Below are positions 45,403-57,194 of a stretch of 64,000 bases of DNA, one piece after another. The position numbers and the translations under genes are program-made. The notes beneath the pieces were generated by a model. That model was given only the letters and a program-made list of their open reading frames with translations, did not search any database and was not told the DNA's origin. Origin of the DNA: Andrena cerasifolii (lineage: Eukaryota > Arthropoda > Insecta > Hymenoptera > Andrenidae); NCBI RefSeq assembly GCF_050908995.1, contig NC_135125.1, positions 14,223,011 to 14,287,010 on the forward strand. The letters are read 5' to 3'. Within the stretch, counting starts at the first letter, position 1. Each line of letters begins with the position of its first letter.

Positions 45403-48400
45403 TAAAGGAACTTCTCCCACTTCTTCTGAATCGCCGGCACCTCGCTTCATTCTTCAGATTTATTCAAACTTCTCTGACTATACTATCCATCGGCGTAGGC
45501 AACAAGATTTTCCCATTCACCACCGCCCATTCTTACGATTTGATATTCACCGCCTGCGATCGGTCGTGGCGTGCTTTTTCCCCCTTTTTCCTCGAGAGAT
45601 TGCTAGGTTCGGGCCCGACGTTGGAGATCCTCGATACTGTTTCCAAGTACCGTTCCTATCGGGGCCGATACTTGAAACGCGCGTTCGCATGCCGAGCCAT
45701 ATGCCCGCTCTCTAATCAGACGCGCGCCAGCGTATCCGGTGGCGGCGCGAGATTGGATGCAAATACGGGGACAGGCGGAATAATTAGAATGATAATGGGA
45801 AGGCACGGCCGGTGGAGGGGAAGGTGGCCGTCGCGAAGCAGCTGACTTTGACTTCGTTCCCTCGGAATGTTTGCACACCGGGGAACCCTCAAAGTTGCTG
45901 CATCGCCGCGCTGTTTGCCCTACGTTTACGTGGAAATCCTGAAATACGAAGTTTGCTTTGGCCGCGTCGTTCCACGCCTTTTTTGTGGCCAGCGAGCAGC
46001 GGCCTTTAAGTTGAAGGCACCGTGGCCACTTAGCGAGACAATGTTGAGGGTAAACAGAAGGTCCTGGCGAGCTTTATTGGACGTTTGTCTTCGGCGTGGG
46101 AATCTTTCGGCCCGCCGATGACAGATTTCGAATGGAACGCAAGGGTTTCAAGCCACCTCCACCCCTCGCGCGCAGGGGTTACCTGATCTTCGTCGATGTA
46201 GGAACTAAGTACACAGTAATACCGCAGCTATCCGAATTGACCTAGTAAACTGAACCTATATTTTCCTGTGTCCACTGTGGATCCTACCGCGAAGAGTCTG
46301 CGCACCGTTGGCAATGGGCACCTAAATATCGCGATAGCTGAGTCGATAGCAGACGCTGATCCAGCTGTCCGCGGAGACGAGCGAGGAAATGACTCGCGGA
46401 GCTGATTCGAGCCGCGCGTTCGGACAAGCCGTCACCTTCGTCTTGCGATTCCTCGTAAAGGTCGGGGTGAAGGAACCTTAATGACTGGATACCGGGAGGA
46501 CAAGGGGAAGAGAGTTAAAGAAACGGTGATCCTGTCCTCCCTGGAAAGAGGCATGCGCACCTGTGTCGAGCTTTACCGAAGCAACGTGCCCGATCCCTTA
46601 GCGAGTCACGATGGCCAGTCTTCTTGTACAAGGTTTTCAGATCGACGCGACATCCCGACTAGGAAACCAGTACAAGGAAGTACAGGACGATAGCTGGAAG
46701 AGGCTGGCGCTCCTGGGAAGTGGCTACGACGAATGTATATGAGATTTCGCGGAATCGAACGTGACTCGTCGAGTTTTGCCGTCATCTGCAACGCCATTCG
46801 CCTTTTTCAGGCTTCGGAAAAAATTCACGTTGGAACGCTAGACGATATTTGGCGAATAACTCCAAATCGATTGGCGAATATGCGGGCAGCTTATTTCTGG
46901 TAGCTAAGGTACTGGCGCGAGGTAGTTAAAATTATCAAAAACAGAGGCCTAGATACAGTGGCGGATTCAAGGAAAACAGCGCAGACGACAGACGTTAAGA
47001 GGGGGTTCATTTATCCGGAAAAGTGAAGAGGTAGTTTACTAAAACCGAGCTATGTAAGTGTACAAAACAAAAATAGTGTTTGGATAAAATCAGAATTTTT
47101 TGAAGATAGATAGGGGCCCAGTACTTTTAATAATAGGCTTTTAAAATACTTTTCATTGTATTTAAACCACCGGCATAATAACAAACGTGGTCAACATGGA
47201 GCCACGCGAAGAAGATGAAATTCGACTACCTCGGGGGAGATTTTGACCGATTTTGAGGCGTGTGTCGGGCGATGAGTCACAAAAGGGAGCCAGAAGAAAG
47301 GTCGATTGGAGCACGAGCCAGAACGAGGGACGCGCCATTGTTCGTTTTGGTCCAGGTGCTACGTCTCCCCTCGTGAAAACCACGGCAATCCTGGCTGGTG
47401 ATTAATATAGGTACGTGCATCCGGCTGGATTCGACCGACTCCCGTCCCTGCGCTCTGCGACGAAGCGAGAGCTGTCAGAGCGTTATCCATAGCGGGCGAA
47501 GAAAACGAGAAGATCGACACGGGGTCATGTACGAACTGGCCAACGGGACACCGTTGTTCCGGTGGCCCTCTATAAATAGGATGGCGGAGAGCTTGATGGT
47601 CAATATTCGTACATCCGGCTGGTCGAGCGATCCGACGGATATCCCTACTTTAATTTCATAAGAAGTAAATATTTTTATGCGCACTCGCAAACAAGCCAGT
47701 CTGCTGCTGAATATCTTCCACGTCCACCCGAATTCTACTAACAGCCACAGTTTTCTGGAAAGACCAGGAAAACCAGCGACAGCACCGCGCGCAATAAATC
47801 CGAGAATACGAAGAAATCCCTGGATATACCGAAAAGTGGTGCCGAATTTTTTCCACCGCGCTAGCGCTGTCAGTGGTATGCCTCACACAGAAACGGCACA
47901 CCGTAGCGGCTCTGACGGACCGAATAATGCCAGTTGCTGTGCTCTGGAACGAGGCAACCGGAGGCGTTAGCGGACTATAAAGAGAAACAGTGGAACGGTC
48001 AGCTCGTGCACGAGCCACACAGCGGGGCGCTGTTGTCCCCGTGGCCCAGGTGTAGGGCCACCCTCGCGTCCTGTCCCTCCTCCCCGCCACCCTCACCGTG
48101 CGCTGTACGCGGGGCAAAGCGAACAAGGTTACTCGTCGAAGAGCAGCGCAGCGCCGCTGGACCAGTGAAGATCGACTTCTTGGCCCGAGGACAAGGCGCG
48201 CGGGAAATAATACGGCGACGGTGAACCGGATGCGAACTCGCGAACCCACGAACTCAGCCACCCAGCGCACGGGGCCCCGGAGGAGTTGTCTTACCCCGTG
48301 TACGGGGCAGATACGATCTACGTGGACTTCTGCCGCCCATCGGGGCCCACCTTCGGGACAGGTTCAACCGGGGGACGACAAAACCTGTCGATGCTCCGAC

Positions 48401-51300
48401 ACGTCAGCCTTGGAAGGATGATAATCACCGGTAAGGACACTCGCGAAACGTCGTTAGACGATCGACGCTGGTAATCGATGCGTTAGAAATGCTGCGATCC
48501 CAGCTGGTCGCCCTGCAAGCCAGTTCCGCGGCGATGTGCAATTAAGTTTTACGGCCCGGGGACCTCCTGTCGATTCGAGATACCGTCGGGGGAGTCGATG
48601 CTTCGGCGACCTCAGGATATAACGCAGTGCATATCCAGCGATTTCCTCGGCTTGATCTTTGGCCGGGGAACTAACCGATCGGGCAACCATTCCCAAGGAA
48701 CGTCTGCGAAGCTCTACGGCTTCCTCTTCGCTCCGCGAATCCTTGCAAAATTCTATTTCGATATCCAATCGGTACAGACTCCCGCGGTTCGCGACTTCGC
48801 CGCGGAAAATCAGGGGAATGTTCGAGCGCGCACGGAGCGAAGCTTCTGGAAAAGGGTGGAACTGGTCGACTCGAGTCGATGGAGAGAGGAAACTCGCTAC
48901 TCTTTCTATTCGGCTCGGATAGAGCGGCCGAGGTGCAGGCGTACTCTGTTACTATCTTATTACAAGCCTCCGCAAATGGTCTTCATCAAGGCAAGACCGT
49001 GTTCCACCCGGCCCCGGTGCTTCCTCCTCCTTCTTCCCTTTCGCCGTCTCTACCCTCCTGGCTTTTTTTCTCCTCGCACGGTTATTTCTACACCGTCAGC
49101 GGCCACTCGAGATGCGGACGAAGGTGGATGACTTTCGTCCGTGGAGGAGCAGGGCAGAAGAGGGCCCGTCGTGAAGAGGACGAGGACTCGAGAGCACGAG
49201 GACGAAAGGGGGGTGGCTCGGACGTTATTAATCTCGGGATGGCCGTCACGCGCGACGACGGTCGTGGTGGTTTCGTCCCGCGGTGCACAAGGATGGATAG
49301 ATAGCGGGTACCCCCAGCGCCATGACTTCCACAGTTCATTCTTCATGGTCGAGTGACTTTTGCGTATATACGAACAGCGGACGATTAACGATCGTACCGG
49401 TGGTTGCGCTCGTTAAGCGACAGTTTCTTTTCCGCCGGAGATGAGGGACGAGGCGGTGCAACGGACGGCCAAGAGGACGAAGGAGAAGAAGCAGCACGAG
49501 CTGGGGCCAGCGAGGGGGAGCCGGTACACGGAGATCATCCCCTTGGCCGAAGACGAATGATCCGGACTCGCCGCCTCGATACATTATCGCTGCGCGCGCG
49601 AGACCCGTGGCCTGCACGAGAGAACAGGGGCGACACTTTCGTAGAATCGTGGATCGAGTACGTGACGACGATGGCGATCTGGAAGAGGTCCTCGAGCCAA
49701 GGTCGTACGACTAATAATAACTCGGTAGCCAGGAATCGATTTCCACACGAATCACGACCTGCTTACAAGCAGGGCGAGCATGTGGGCCGATGCTTCGCCC
49801 TAGTACAGTCCTGCGCGCGATTATTTCCCTTCCAATTTAATCACGCGTCGATACATTCGTGGGATGGCTGATCGAAGTGGGCCATATTTGAAAGTGGATC
49901 GTGAACGCAGAACGCTTAGGCTCGGTCGACGAGTGAAAGTGTCTTTATATTACTATGCCGAGTCTACTGATGGATCATTTGTTCGACGCGAAGAGTCGCG
50001 CTCGCTGTCCTATTTCGTAGCGAACTTTTCGATGGATTCGGTGAATATTATTCTGCCGCACAACGCCGGCTTTATAGAAAATAGAACGTGATCGGGCAAC
50101 CGTGCAACGGATCGTTACATCACTTCCAATTAACCCATTGCCGGCGAGTTTTTCTCGTTTTTCTCCCGCGCAAATAATCGTGCGAAAATCCTGGCAACAA
50201 TCGTAGGAAGTAATGGGTAGGGTATGGGGCGTACGAAGATACACGGGCATGCATCGATGACTGATCGCGGGGATTTCCTATGTGTCACAGTTCCGCTCCA
50301 TTTTCTGGTGCACGGCAAAGTGGATGAGGAGCGAGATAAAAATGATCGTCGCTTCGAAGCTATTCAATTCGGTGGTATCGTATTTTTACGGCTGCATAAA
50401 CAGATGGAGACGAAGGAGAGGTTCTTAGAAGAATAAATCTAAGAGGAACCACTGAAATGTACAAATGCTACGATCCGTTTCGCGGTTCGGATCAGTCTCC
50501 TCGATCGCTGCCCAGGTTCGCCTAATGGCGTTAAAGCAGAAACCGAGCACCGGTTAGAAACGTTACCGTTACCACGAGCCGATCACCATCCGAGATTAGT
50601 TCTCACCAGAGATCGCGGCTCATATCTGCTCGCGGATGTTGGACACGACCCTTTTTCGTCCGCGGCGGCGAGGATCGAAAGGGGCCAGCTCGCGTACGCT
50701 TCATCACCGGCTAAAGTTCCATCAATTCGCCAGCGGTATTTGTATCTGCCACGGCCGCTGATATCGTATCGCGAGCACCGCTCTCGGTCCGACCGGCCCG
50801 TAAATCGTCGCGCCGCTCGTCGCTCTTCCACCGGCCTCGAATTAACCGTAAATTCTATAATCGAGCGGCATTCAAATTACACGCCCGTTAGCCGGCTACT
50901 TTACCCTCCTAATTCCCTGCGCAAGGCAGGAACGCGAGCGCGTAATCGATTACAGTAGAACTCCATTTATGAGAAGGAATTTTGTCCCGGCGCATAGCTC
51001 CGCCGAACGTGTCTCTCGGCTCTTATTATCGGAACCCGAGGCGTACCACTTAAATTGCTGTCTATAGGGCACCAGCTCTCGATGGAGTAATTGGGGAAAT
51101 TGATCGAAGAACTCTAAGAAATTTTCGATTCGAACTTAGAAGTGGAAAATAAAAGCAGTGCGAAGTATTCGATCTGCACCAAATGTCACATTTTCTGCGA
51201 GTAAAACAGGTGTCCTAGCATTTATAAATATTTCCATGCAAGGAAGGAAGACTCACGACCCGTAAATTCAAAAAATTATGAAACTTTGTGAATATGTAAC
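45403..51300. other. Non-coding stretch, no gene recognised
   Basis: Mostly CpG-rich DNA without a domain-bearing ORF. At 46958 the sequence CAGTGGCGGATTCAAGG, followed by AGAGGGGG, looks like a transposon terminus of the common CAGTGGCGGA type. The following AT-rich ~200 bp may be its remainder, but no partner end was found nearby. Confidence 0.4.
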
Positions 51301-51786
51301 GAATTTCTACCTGATTAAAACGCACCTTTTGTTTGTTGCCCAAATTCAATCCAAGAGTGTGTAATTGACCCCTGAAAATCCGGTTATTTTCCGATTTTGT
51401 GTTATAACTCGTGAACTGTAAAATATTTGTCTTACCAAATGATAATTCTAATTGAAAGAAGTAACTTTTGCCTGAGACCTTTTTTTCTATCTCTTACAGT
51501 TCGCGAGTTATGTACAACACAAAACCGGAAAATAGCTGGATTTTCAGGATTAGATTTTCACCCTCTTAGAGTGAATTTTGGCAGCAAAAAAATTGCGCGA
51601 TACATACCCGGCGAAGGGGTCCTGCCACTCCCAAAGAAGAGGCTTTGTAAAAAGAGAAGTTCACTGGATTTTATTCTTCAACTAAATTTTCATAATCGCG
51701 TAATAAATTTGATTGAATTTGCATTAAAAATATTGTCATCCCTTCAACTCGGCTCCCCCAAGATTAAATCCTGAGTGCGCCACTGC
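51300..51786. mobile_element. Transposon remnant with internal foldback
   Basis: Read on the minus strand from 51786: CAGTGGCGCACTCAGGATTT then TTGGGGGAGCC, a typical transposon end. Further in, 51368-51425 (CTGAAAATCCGG, TTTTGTGTT, CTCGTGAACTGTAA) is inverted at 51495-51550. The pieces share AT-rich filler with no ORF. Boundaries are uncertain on the left. Confidence 0.45.
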
Positions 51787-52739
51787 CTCTACATATCCCG
51801 AAAGTTTCATAATTTCTGAAATTTGCGAGTTCGGGATCTTCCCTTGTCAGTGGACGCCTAATACCCAAACGTTCCAGTAATCTGTACCGCCATGTCCCCC
51901 GACATGTTCGGATAAACCCGGAGCCGTACTGTAAGTGGAAGCGAGCCGCTGTTCCCTGACGGATCGAGTCGGGGGTAGGATCCGGCGCGTCCTCGTGCCG
52001 TTCCAACGCTGCCGAATGACGTCAGGCAAAAATCCCCGACTGATTTCTAGCAGAATCACGGCTGCTTGCGTCAAGCTGTGTCGCGCGAAAAATGTGAGGG
52101 GTGGCGAAATCACGATTTCGTTTCTCATTAACAGAACACCGTTCGACCTCGGGGCCCGCGATAAAACGGTGAACAGAGTACGGAGCCAGTCGGTCGATCG
52201 GATCGCCTCGCCTTTAATTCGCTGTATAATGTTACGCGCTATTGTACTTAATCCCGACGCTGTTACGGTACCCGATTCCCCAGAACCGCCGGTGCACCGC
52301 AGGGCCTCCCTCTTTTATTGCCGGCCGCGATAAATAACGACACGGCTTTCCAGAGGATGCGCCGAATATGGAAGACGCGCGGTGAATTGAATCGCGGCGG
52401 GGAAACGATTCGATTGTCGAGCAGCGAGCTGCCGTCTGCTTTCCGAGCTCTGTCGTGTGCCACGGGAATAACTGCACTGACGTGGTTCCAGGGATGAGAT
52501 TCATCTTCGTGACCAGGTTTTATGAATTTCAGGGTGGGATACGTTTGGGAGTATGTTGGACCCGAATTGTCTTTTAAATGAGGCTGCTGTCGCAAGAATG
52601 GGATTTCGACACCTTTGTCTCCTCGGCGTTAATATTCAGCTGGCGGATTGGTGCCAACATGATTCACGCTGTTCTTTCAAAACGTGTCTGATTCGAGTTG
52701 ACTGCTTATGAGCTATTCTTTGGATCGATTATACGGAGC

Positions 52740-52912
52740 GTTTGCTCGAGGCAGATAGAAATTGCGTAACGATTATTCTCAGATGTGTATCGAGGGAATT
52801 CGTTTCTTTATTATATAGGAGCTGGAAAAATAAAGCCACGAGGCGCCGGGAATCGAACCCGAGCCACCCGCGTGCTGATACAGTCGCGTCTGCCACCTCG
52901 GCTGACGACGAC
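52740..52912 (-). mobile_element. tRNA-derived SINE-like unit
   Basis: On the minus strand, the segment from about 52912 to 52840 carries an A-box-like CAGCCGAGGTGGCAGACGCG and a perfect B box GGTTCGATTCC (52859-52849), closed by CGGCGCCTCG. An AT-richer body follows (GGCTTTATTTTTCCAGC onwards). The anticodon arm is not a clean canonical one, so I favour a SINE head or tRNA pseudogene over a working tRNA. Confidence 0.5.
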
Positions 52913-53604
52913 TCTCTGCGGTCCCTGTCTTCCGAACTCCTCATAAATGGACGCCACCTATGCGCTAAAGTCACGCACTAAGCTAATAAGGAATCATTGG
53001 TCTGGCTGGATTTGAGTTTTATGTCACTTTGCATATGACAAGCTCGGGTACTCGATAGGATTTGTCTAAATGGTAACACTAACACAATGAACCCGTGCCC
53101 TACGTCTTATCTACGATCGGACCACTCGCCGGGGTCTTGAAAAACGACGGCGTTATAAAATGGAACGATCTATAGGGGCCATTACACGGCTTAATAAAAC
53201 AGCACCGGTTACCTGTTACCGGTTACCGGATTATTTCGTGAATAAAACGGCGAGCGTCGCGTGCACGCCCGACGTGCCTTCTTTTGTACGCCACGAGGGC
53301 AGAAAGAAGGCAGGGACGAAGGAACGGCGAAAGAGGGACGAGGGAAGGAAAGAGACGGGTAGGTCAGCGACCGGTTGTCACTGAACAATCCTCTCTGTCG
53401 AGCGACAGTCAGGTATGCCCGCGTTATTAGAGGAACTAGGCCAATAGTGCAGGTTCACTAAACCACAGGTGAACTGGATTACACCTTTATTTTCGTTCGT
53501 CCAGCAACGGGGCCGTGATATATTTTAGGTCACCCACCTTCCGACCGAATTCGAAAAGCAAAGGAACAGAGACGTCCCACTATTATTCCCCGTTGGCACA
53601 CGTA

Positions 53605-54568
53605 GGGGAGACCGGGGCAAAGTGGGGCGAAAAATGTTTGAAGTCGAATAAAATTTTTCCCTTTCAATAAAAATGTGTGAAAATAGATTTATAATATAAT
53701 TTGAACGTTACTGTTGATAAATGACGAATATCAATACTTAAAATAAACTTAAAGTATGTTAAAATTCAACTTGAAAAGAAAATGCAAAATCCACCACTTT
53801 ACCCCATATACGGGGTAAAGTGAGCTACTCTCTGGGGTAAAGTGAGCAGAAATAAAATGCGTGTTTTAATGAAGGATATAATTATAAAATCAAGTTTATT
53901 AGAACTTTTAAACTATTTAAACTATTTTTTTTTAAATATATTTCATTAATACAAGCTTAATGTTAATAATTTGTACTTTGTAACTTTGTAACTTTGTACT
54001 TTGTGTTACTAACCTAAACTCATTTTCTTCTGAAAATGTGTTTTTAAAGGAACTTTGTTTACATGAACAGTCTGACATATTATAAATAAAACAAATACAT
54101 ACATGATTTTTAATAAAATACGTACTTATAATATCTAAATAAATTTAGATATCACTCGCGCATCTTTTCTTTGCAGCTCAGTTTACCCCGGTCACTTTGC
54201 CCCGAATGTGTACTCAGTGGAAAATTAATTATTTAATAATGTTAGGATTAATGTTTTCTCAAACGCGTGTACATGTATGTTTATAAGCTTGTTATAAACA
54301 CACAGAAAAAAAATGGAGTTAAAATAACACATTTAAGACTCATTTATCCAAAAAGCTAAATTGAAAAAAAATCAATTAGAAGTCTCTAAAACTTCATTTT
54401 TAATTTCTTAAATGAATTTCCATTTTTCGATACCTGAATGTGCATAATTATCATTGTCGTATTACACACATTTATTACGTCACCAAAATTTGTAAATATA
54501 TTCTACTGTTAAAGAATAAATTAAGGAAGCTCATTTTACCCCGGGGTTCACTTTGCCCCGGTCTCCCC
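53605..54568. mobile_element. MITE with GGGGAGACCGGGGCAAAGTG ends (964 bp)
   Basis: Exact inverted termini GGGGAGACCGGGGCAAAGTG and CACTTTGCCCCGGTCTCCCC, flanked by TA (53603-53604 and 54569-54570). The motif GGGGTAAAGTGAGC and its inverse recur inside (about 53810-53850 and 54180-54212), so sub-terminal repeats are present. The rest is AT-rich and non-coding. The TA flank suggests a Tc1/mariner-type mobiliser; this is inferred. Confidence 0.75.
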
Positions 54569-54570
54569 TA

Positions 54571-56956
54571 AGTAGTCATCGAGTGGCCCTTCTGCGCGCG
54601 AATTTTTCCTCCCCTTTTCATTTCCGAGGCGCGCGAGCCGAACGAATCATAGGCAAACGATTCCAACGACAATTACTTTCCTTTGAATAAGAATAATTGG
54701 ACGATACGACGATCGGGGGAGGGATAGGTCGATCGAGGAAAATGCCTCGTGACGTGGATTCGAGACGCGGCGGCGGAGACGAAATAGAGTCGGCGTTTCG
54801 TCGATTAAACGTTCTAAAAACCGTTCGTGCGCTCGTGCAATACGTGCGACGAGTCCAAAGCTCGGGCGGCCGCGCAGCCGATTCGTGCGCGCATTGAAAT
54901 TCTCTGGGACCTCGTCGGCGCAGAGTAGCCGATTTTTATCGAGTACACGACTGGTTACCGGGCAGAGCTCATAAACCGCATTCGACATGGAGGCACGGGG
55001 CAGCCACGTAAGGAATACGAAGTATCACAAGGTACGACCATTCGTGGTATTTCAATCGGCCGGACAGAAACCGTTCGAAACCCGTTCGGACCGCGGAGCG
55101 AGCGCTCTCGTAGAATCGTGCTGCTTGTAGTCCCCTACGACGGTCGCGTGTCCCCTACAAGCCTATCGTAACAATGCCGTTCTTTTTATTAGAAAATATC
55201 GCAGCTGGGAGGAGCTTGCAGCAAGCCAGTGGTATTCCTGATTAATAGATTTGGAAAATGAAGAAACCGGAGCCAAGAATCTCGATATGGAACACCTGCT
55301 CGGAAGAGGCAGACTCGCTAAGATTTGAAGCAATCGAAAATGGCCCTTTTGAACGTATCTGCGAACGATCCATCATCCGACAGGGCCGCCTATAAAACGA
55401 AAGCTGGTAATTGAACTTCTTTGTTCCCCTCCCTAATAGAAACGGCCGTGCTCGCGATTCTGGTGGCTCCGCGAGCGAAACGACGCGAGCAGTCTGCGGT
55501 TGTGACAGCAAGTCGATATTCCGTGCATCGCGAGAGCAGCGGAATTGATTCCCACTCGCGAAAAGGGATCCTCGCCGAGGCGAAATTGTTAAGCTTTCTA
55601 TTCTCTGCGACAGCGGCGGAGTCAACGGCCGCGCGGCTCGTTCGCATTTACGCAAGCCGAATCTGGCCGTAACCGAGTTCCTCGATAATCGTGGGAGGAC
55701 CGAGGATCCGTGAACACGCGTGTCGTGGTTCTTTGAGAGATTAGGGCGTCCCTAGCCGCGATAAGGCGTGACGTCGAATTAGCACTTCGCGTACGAGAGG
55801 GACGTGCGTGGCATACCAGAAACGGATCGCGGAAACCGCAAACTTCGTGCGAATAGAAGTTGAACACGATGTACGCTCGGCTCGCTGTCTCGAGAACCGT
55901 CCACTGTATCATCTCTCCTTTATTTCGCAACGCACGATGAGACTTTCGGTACGATCTAACTGGAGTCCGTCCACTGTGCGAAAGAGGAAGAAGGATGCTG
56001 GTGACGAAGTCTATTTCTCGCGAAGGAAAATTCGCGCCCGGCCAGGGAAATCCTGCAAGATCATTGGAACTCTCAGCCGTCAATGGAGGTTTAGCGAGAA
56101 CGAATAATCGATCGCCTCTGTTGAGAGAACACAGTCCTTTTTCAGTACCGCAGGCCGACGAACCGTTGTCTCTTCCTTTTTCCGAGCGCTATGCGGTACG
56201 TCGCTCTTCGATAGGGCGGCTCTTTTTAATGCTCGGTCGCTTCCGAATAGTCGGGCGCTCAAAAGATCGGCTCGATCCGGGGATGTAACGGGCCCTCGGT
56301 TGCATCACCCGCGCGTTCACTAACACTTTTCGCGAACCCGACAACCTGTCGCCGAGACGCTGATCGATCGAATATTCCGGGATCGAGATAATTGCCTCTG
56401 AATGTGAGGGGAAGCGTGGCCACGGCTCTTCCTAGCAAAGCCCGTATCGAGTTAAACCGAGAGTACGGGAATACCAGTTCGTGGGGTCGCTGGCCTTTGC
56501 CGGAGTTTGATAACGATGGATTTAGCAGCGTTTATTTCGGGATGCTTGAAGATTCTGGCTGACAGGTGTTATTGCAGTAATTTAGGATAAAAGAGAAGAT
56601 ATAAGGAGCTGTGAAAAGTGGCGAGAGTTGTCGAGAATATTGAAGAATCGAAGACGCCCGGACGAAGAAGTCTTTCCGTCGAAAAGCAGCGAGTCGGTCA
56701 CGCGACCCGTATTCAAGGCGCGACACGAGCCGCGCATCTCTCGGGTTTTTACCGTTCCGTGTGGGCCTACGTGATCCAAACGCGCGTAGCAGCACGGATT
56801 CTTGCCAAACGGTTCCCGGCCCACGGATACTTTCACTGGGATAACCGGCGACGATACGTTCGATTCACGAAATCGTCTTCCAGCATGACTGGACGTTAAT
56901 CGTCCAGCTCTGCACGCATCGTTTCCCCGAGATCGCGGTAAATTTCAGCAGGAGTA
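54571..56956. other. Non-coding stretch, no gene recognised
   Basis: CpG-rich DNA with overlapping short ORFs on both strands. No domain, RNA gene or element was recognised. Confidence 0.4.
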
Positions 56957-57194
56957 AAGGCAGGCTCTCGCTACGCCTCGCTTCGGCTCTTCTTATTCTT
57001 CCTATGCTTTTCTTATGTAGTTTGACAATTTGACTCGCACTGCGCCTCGAGAAGATTTTGAGGAATAGAGGGCGAGACGCAGCGCGAGTGGATGCAAACA
57101 CAGGAACCGAGCTCGGACAACTTTAGGTACGGAAAAACCGAGGCGAGGCAAGCCTAAGTAGATGCGAGTGCGAAAAGAAGCGAGAGCCTGCCTT
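56957..57194. repeat. Small inverted-repeat unit (about 240 bp)
   Basis: AAGGCAGGCTCTCGCT (56957-56972) is exactly inverted at 57179-57194, with partial inverted similarity further in (GCGAGTGC, CGAGGCG). Possibly a MITE; no clear target duplication. Confidence 0.45.
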
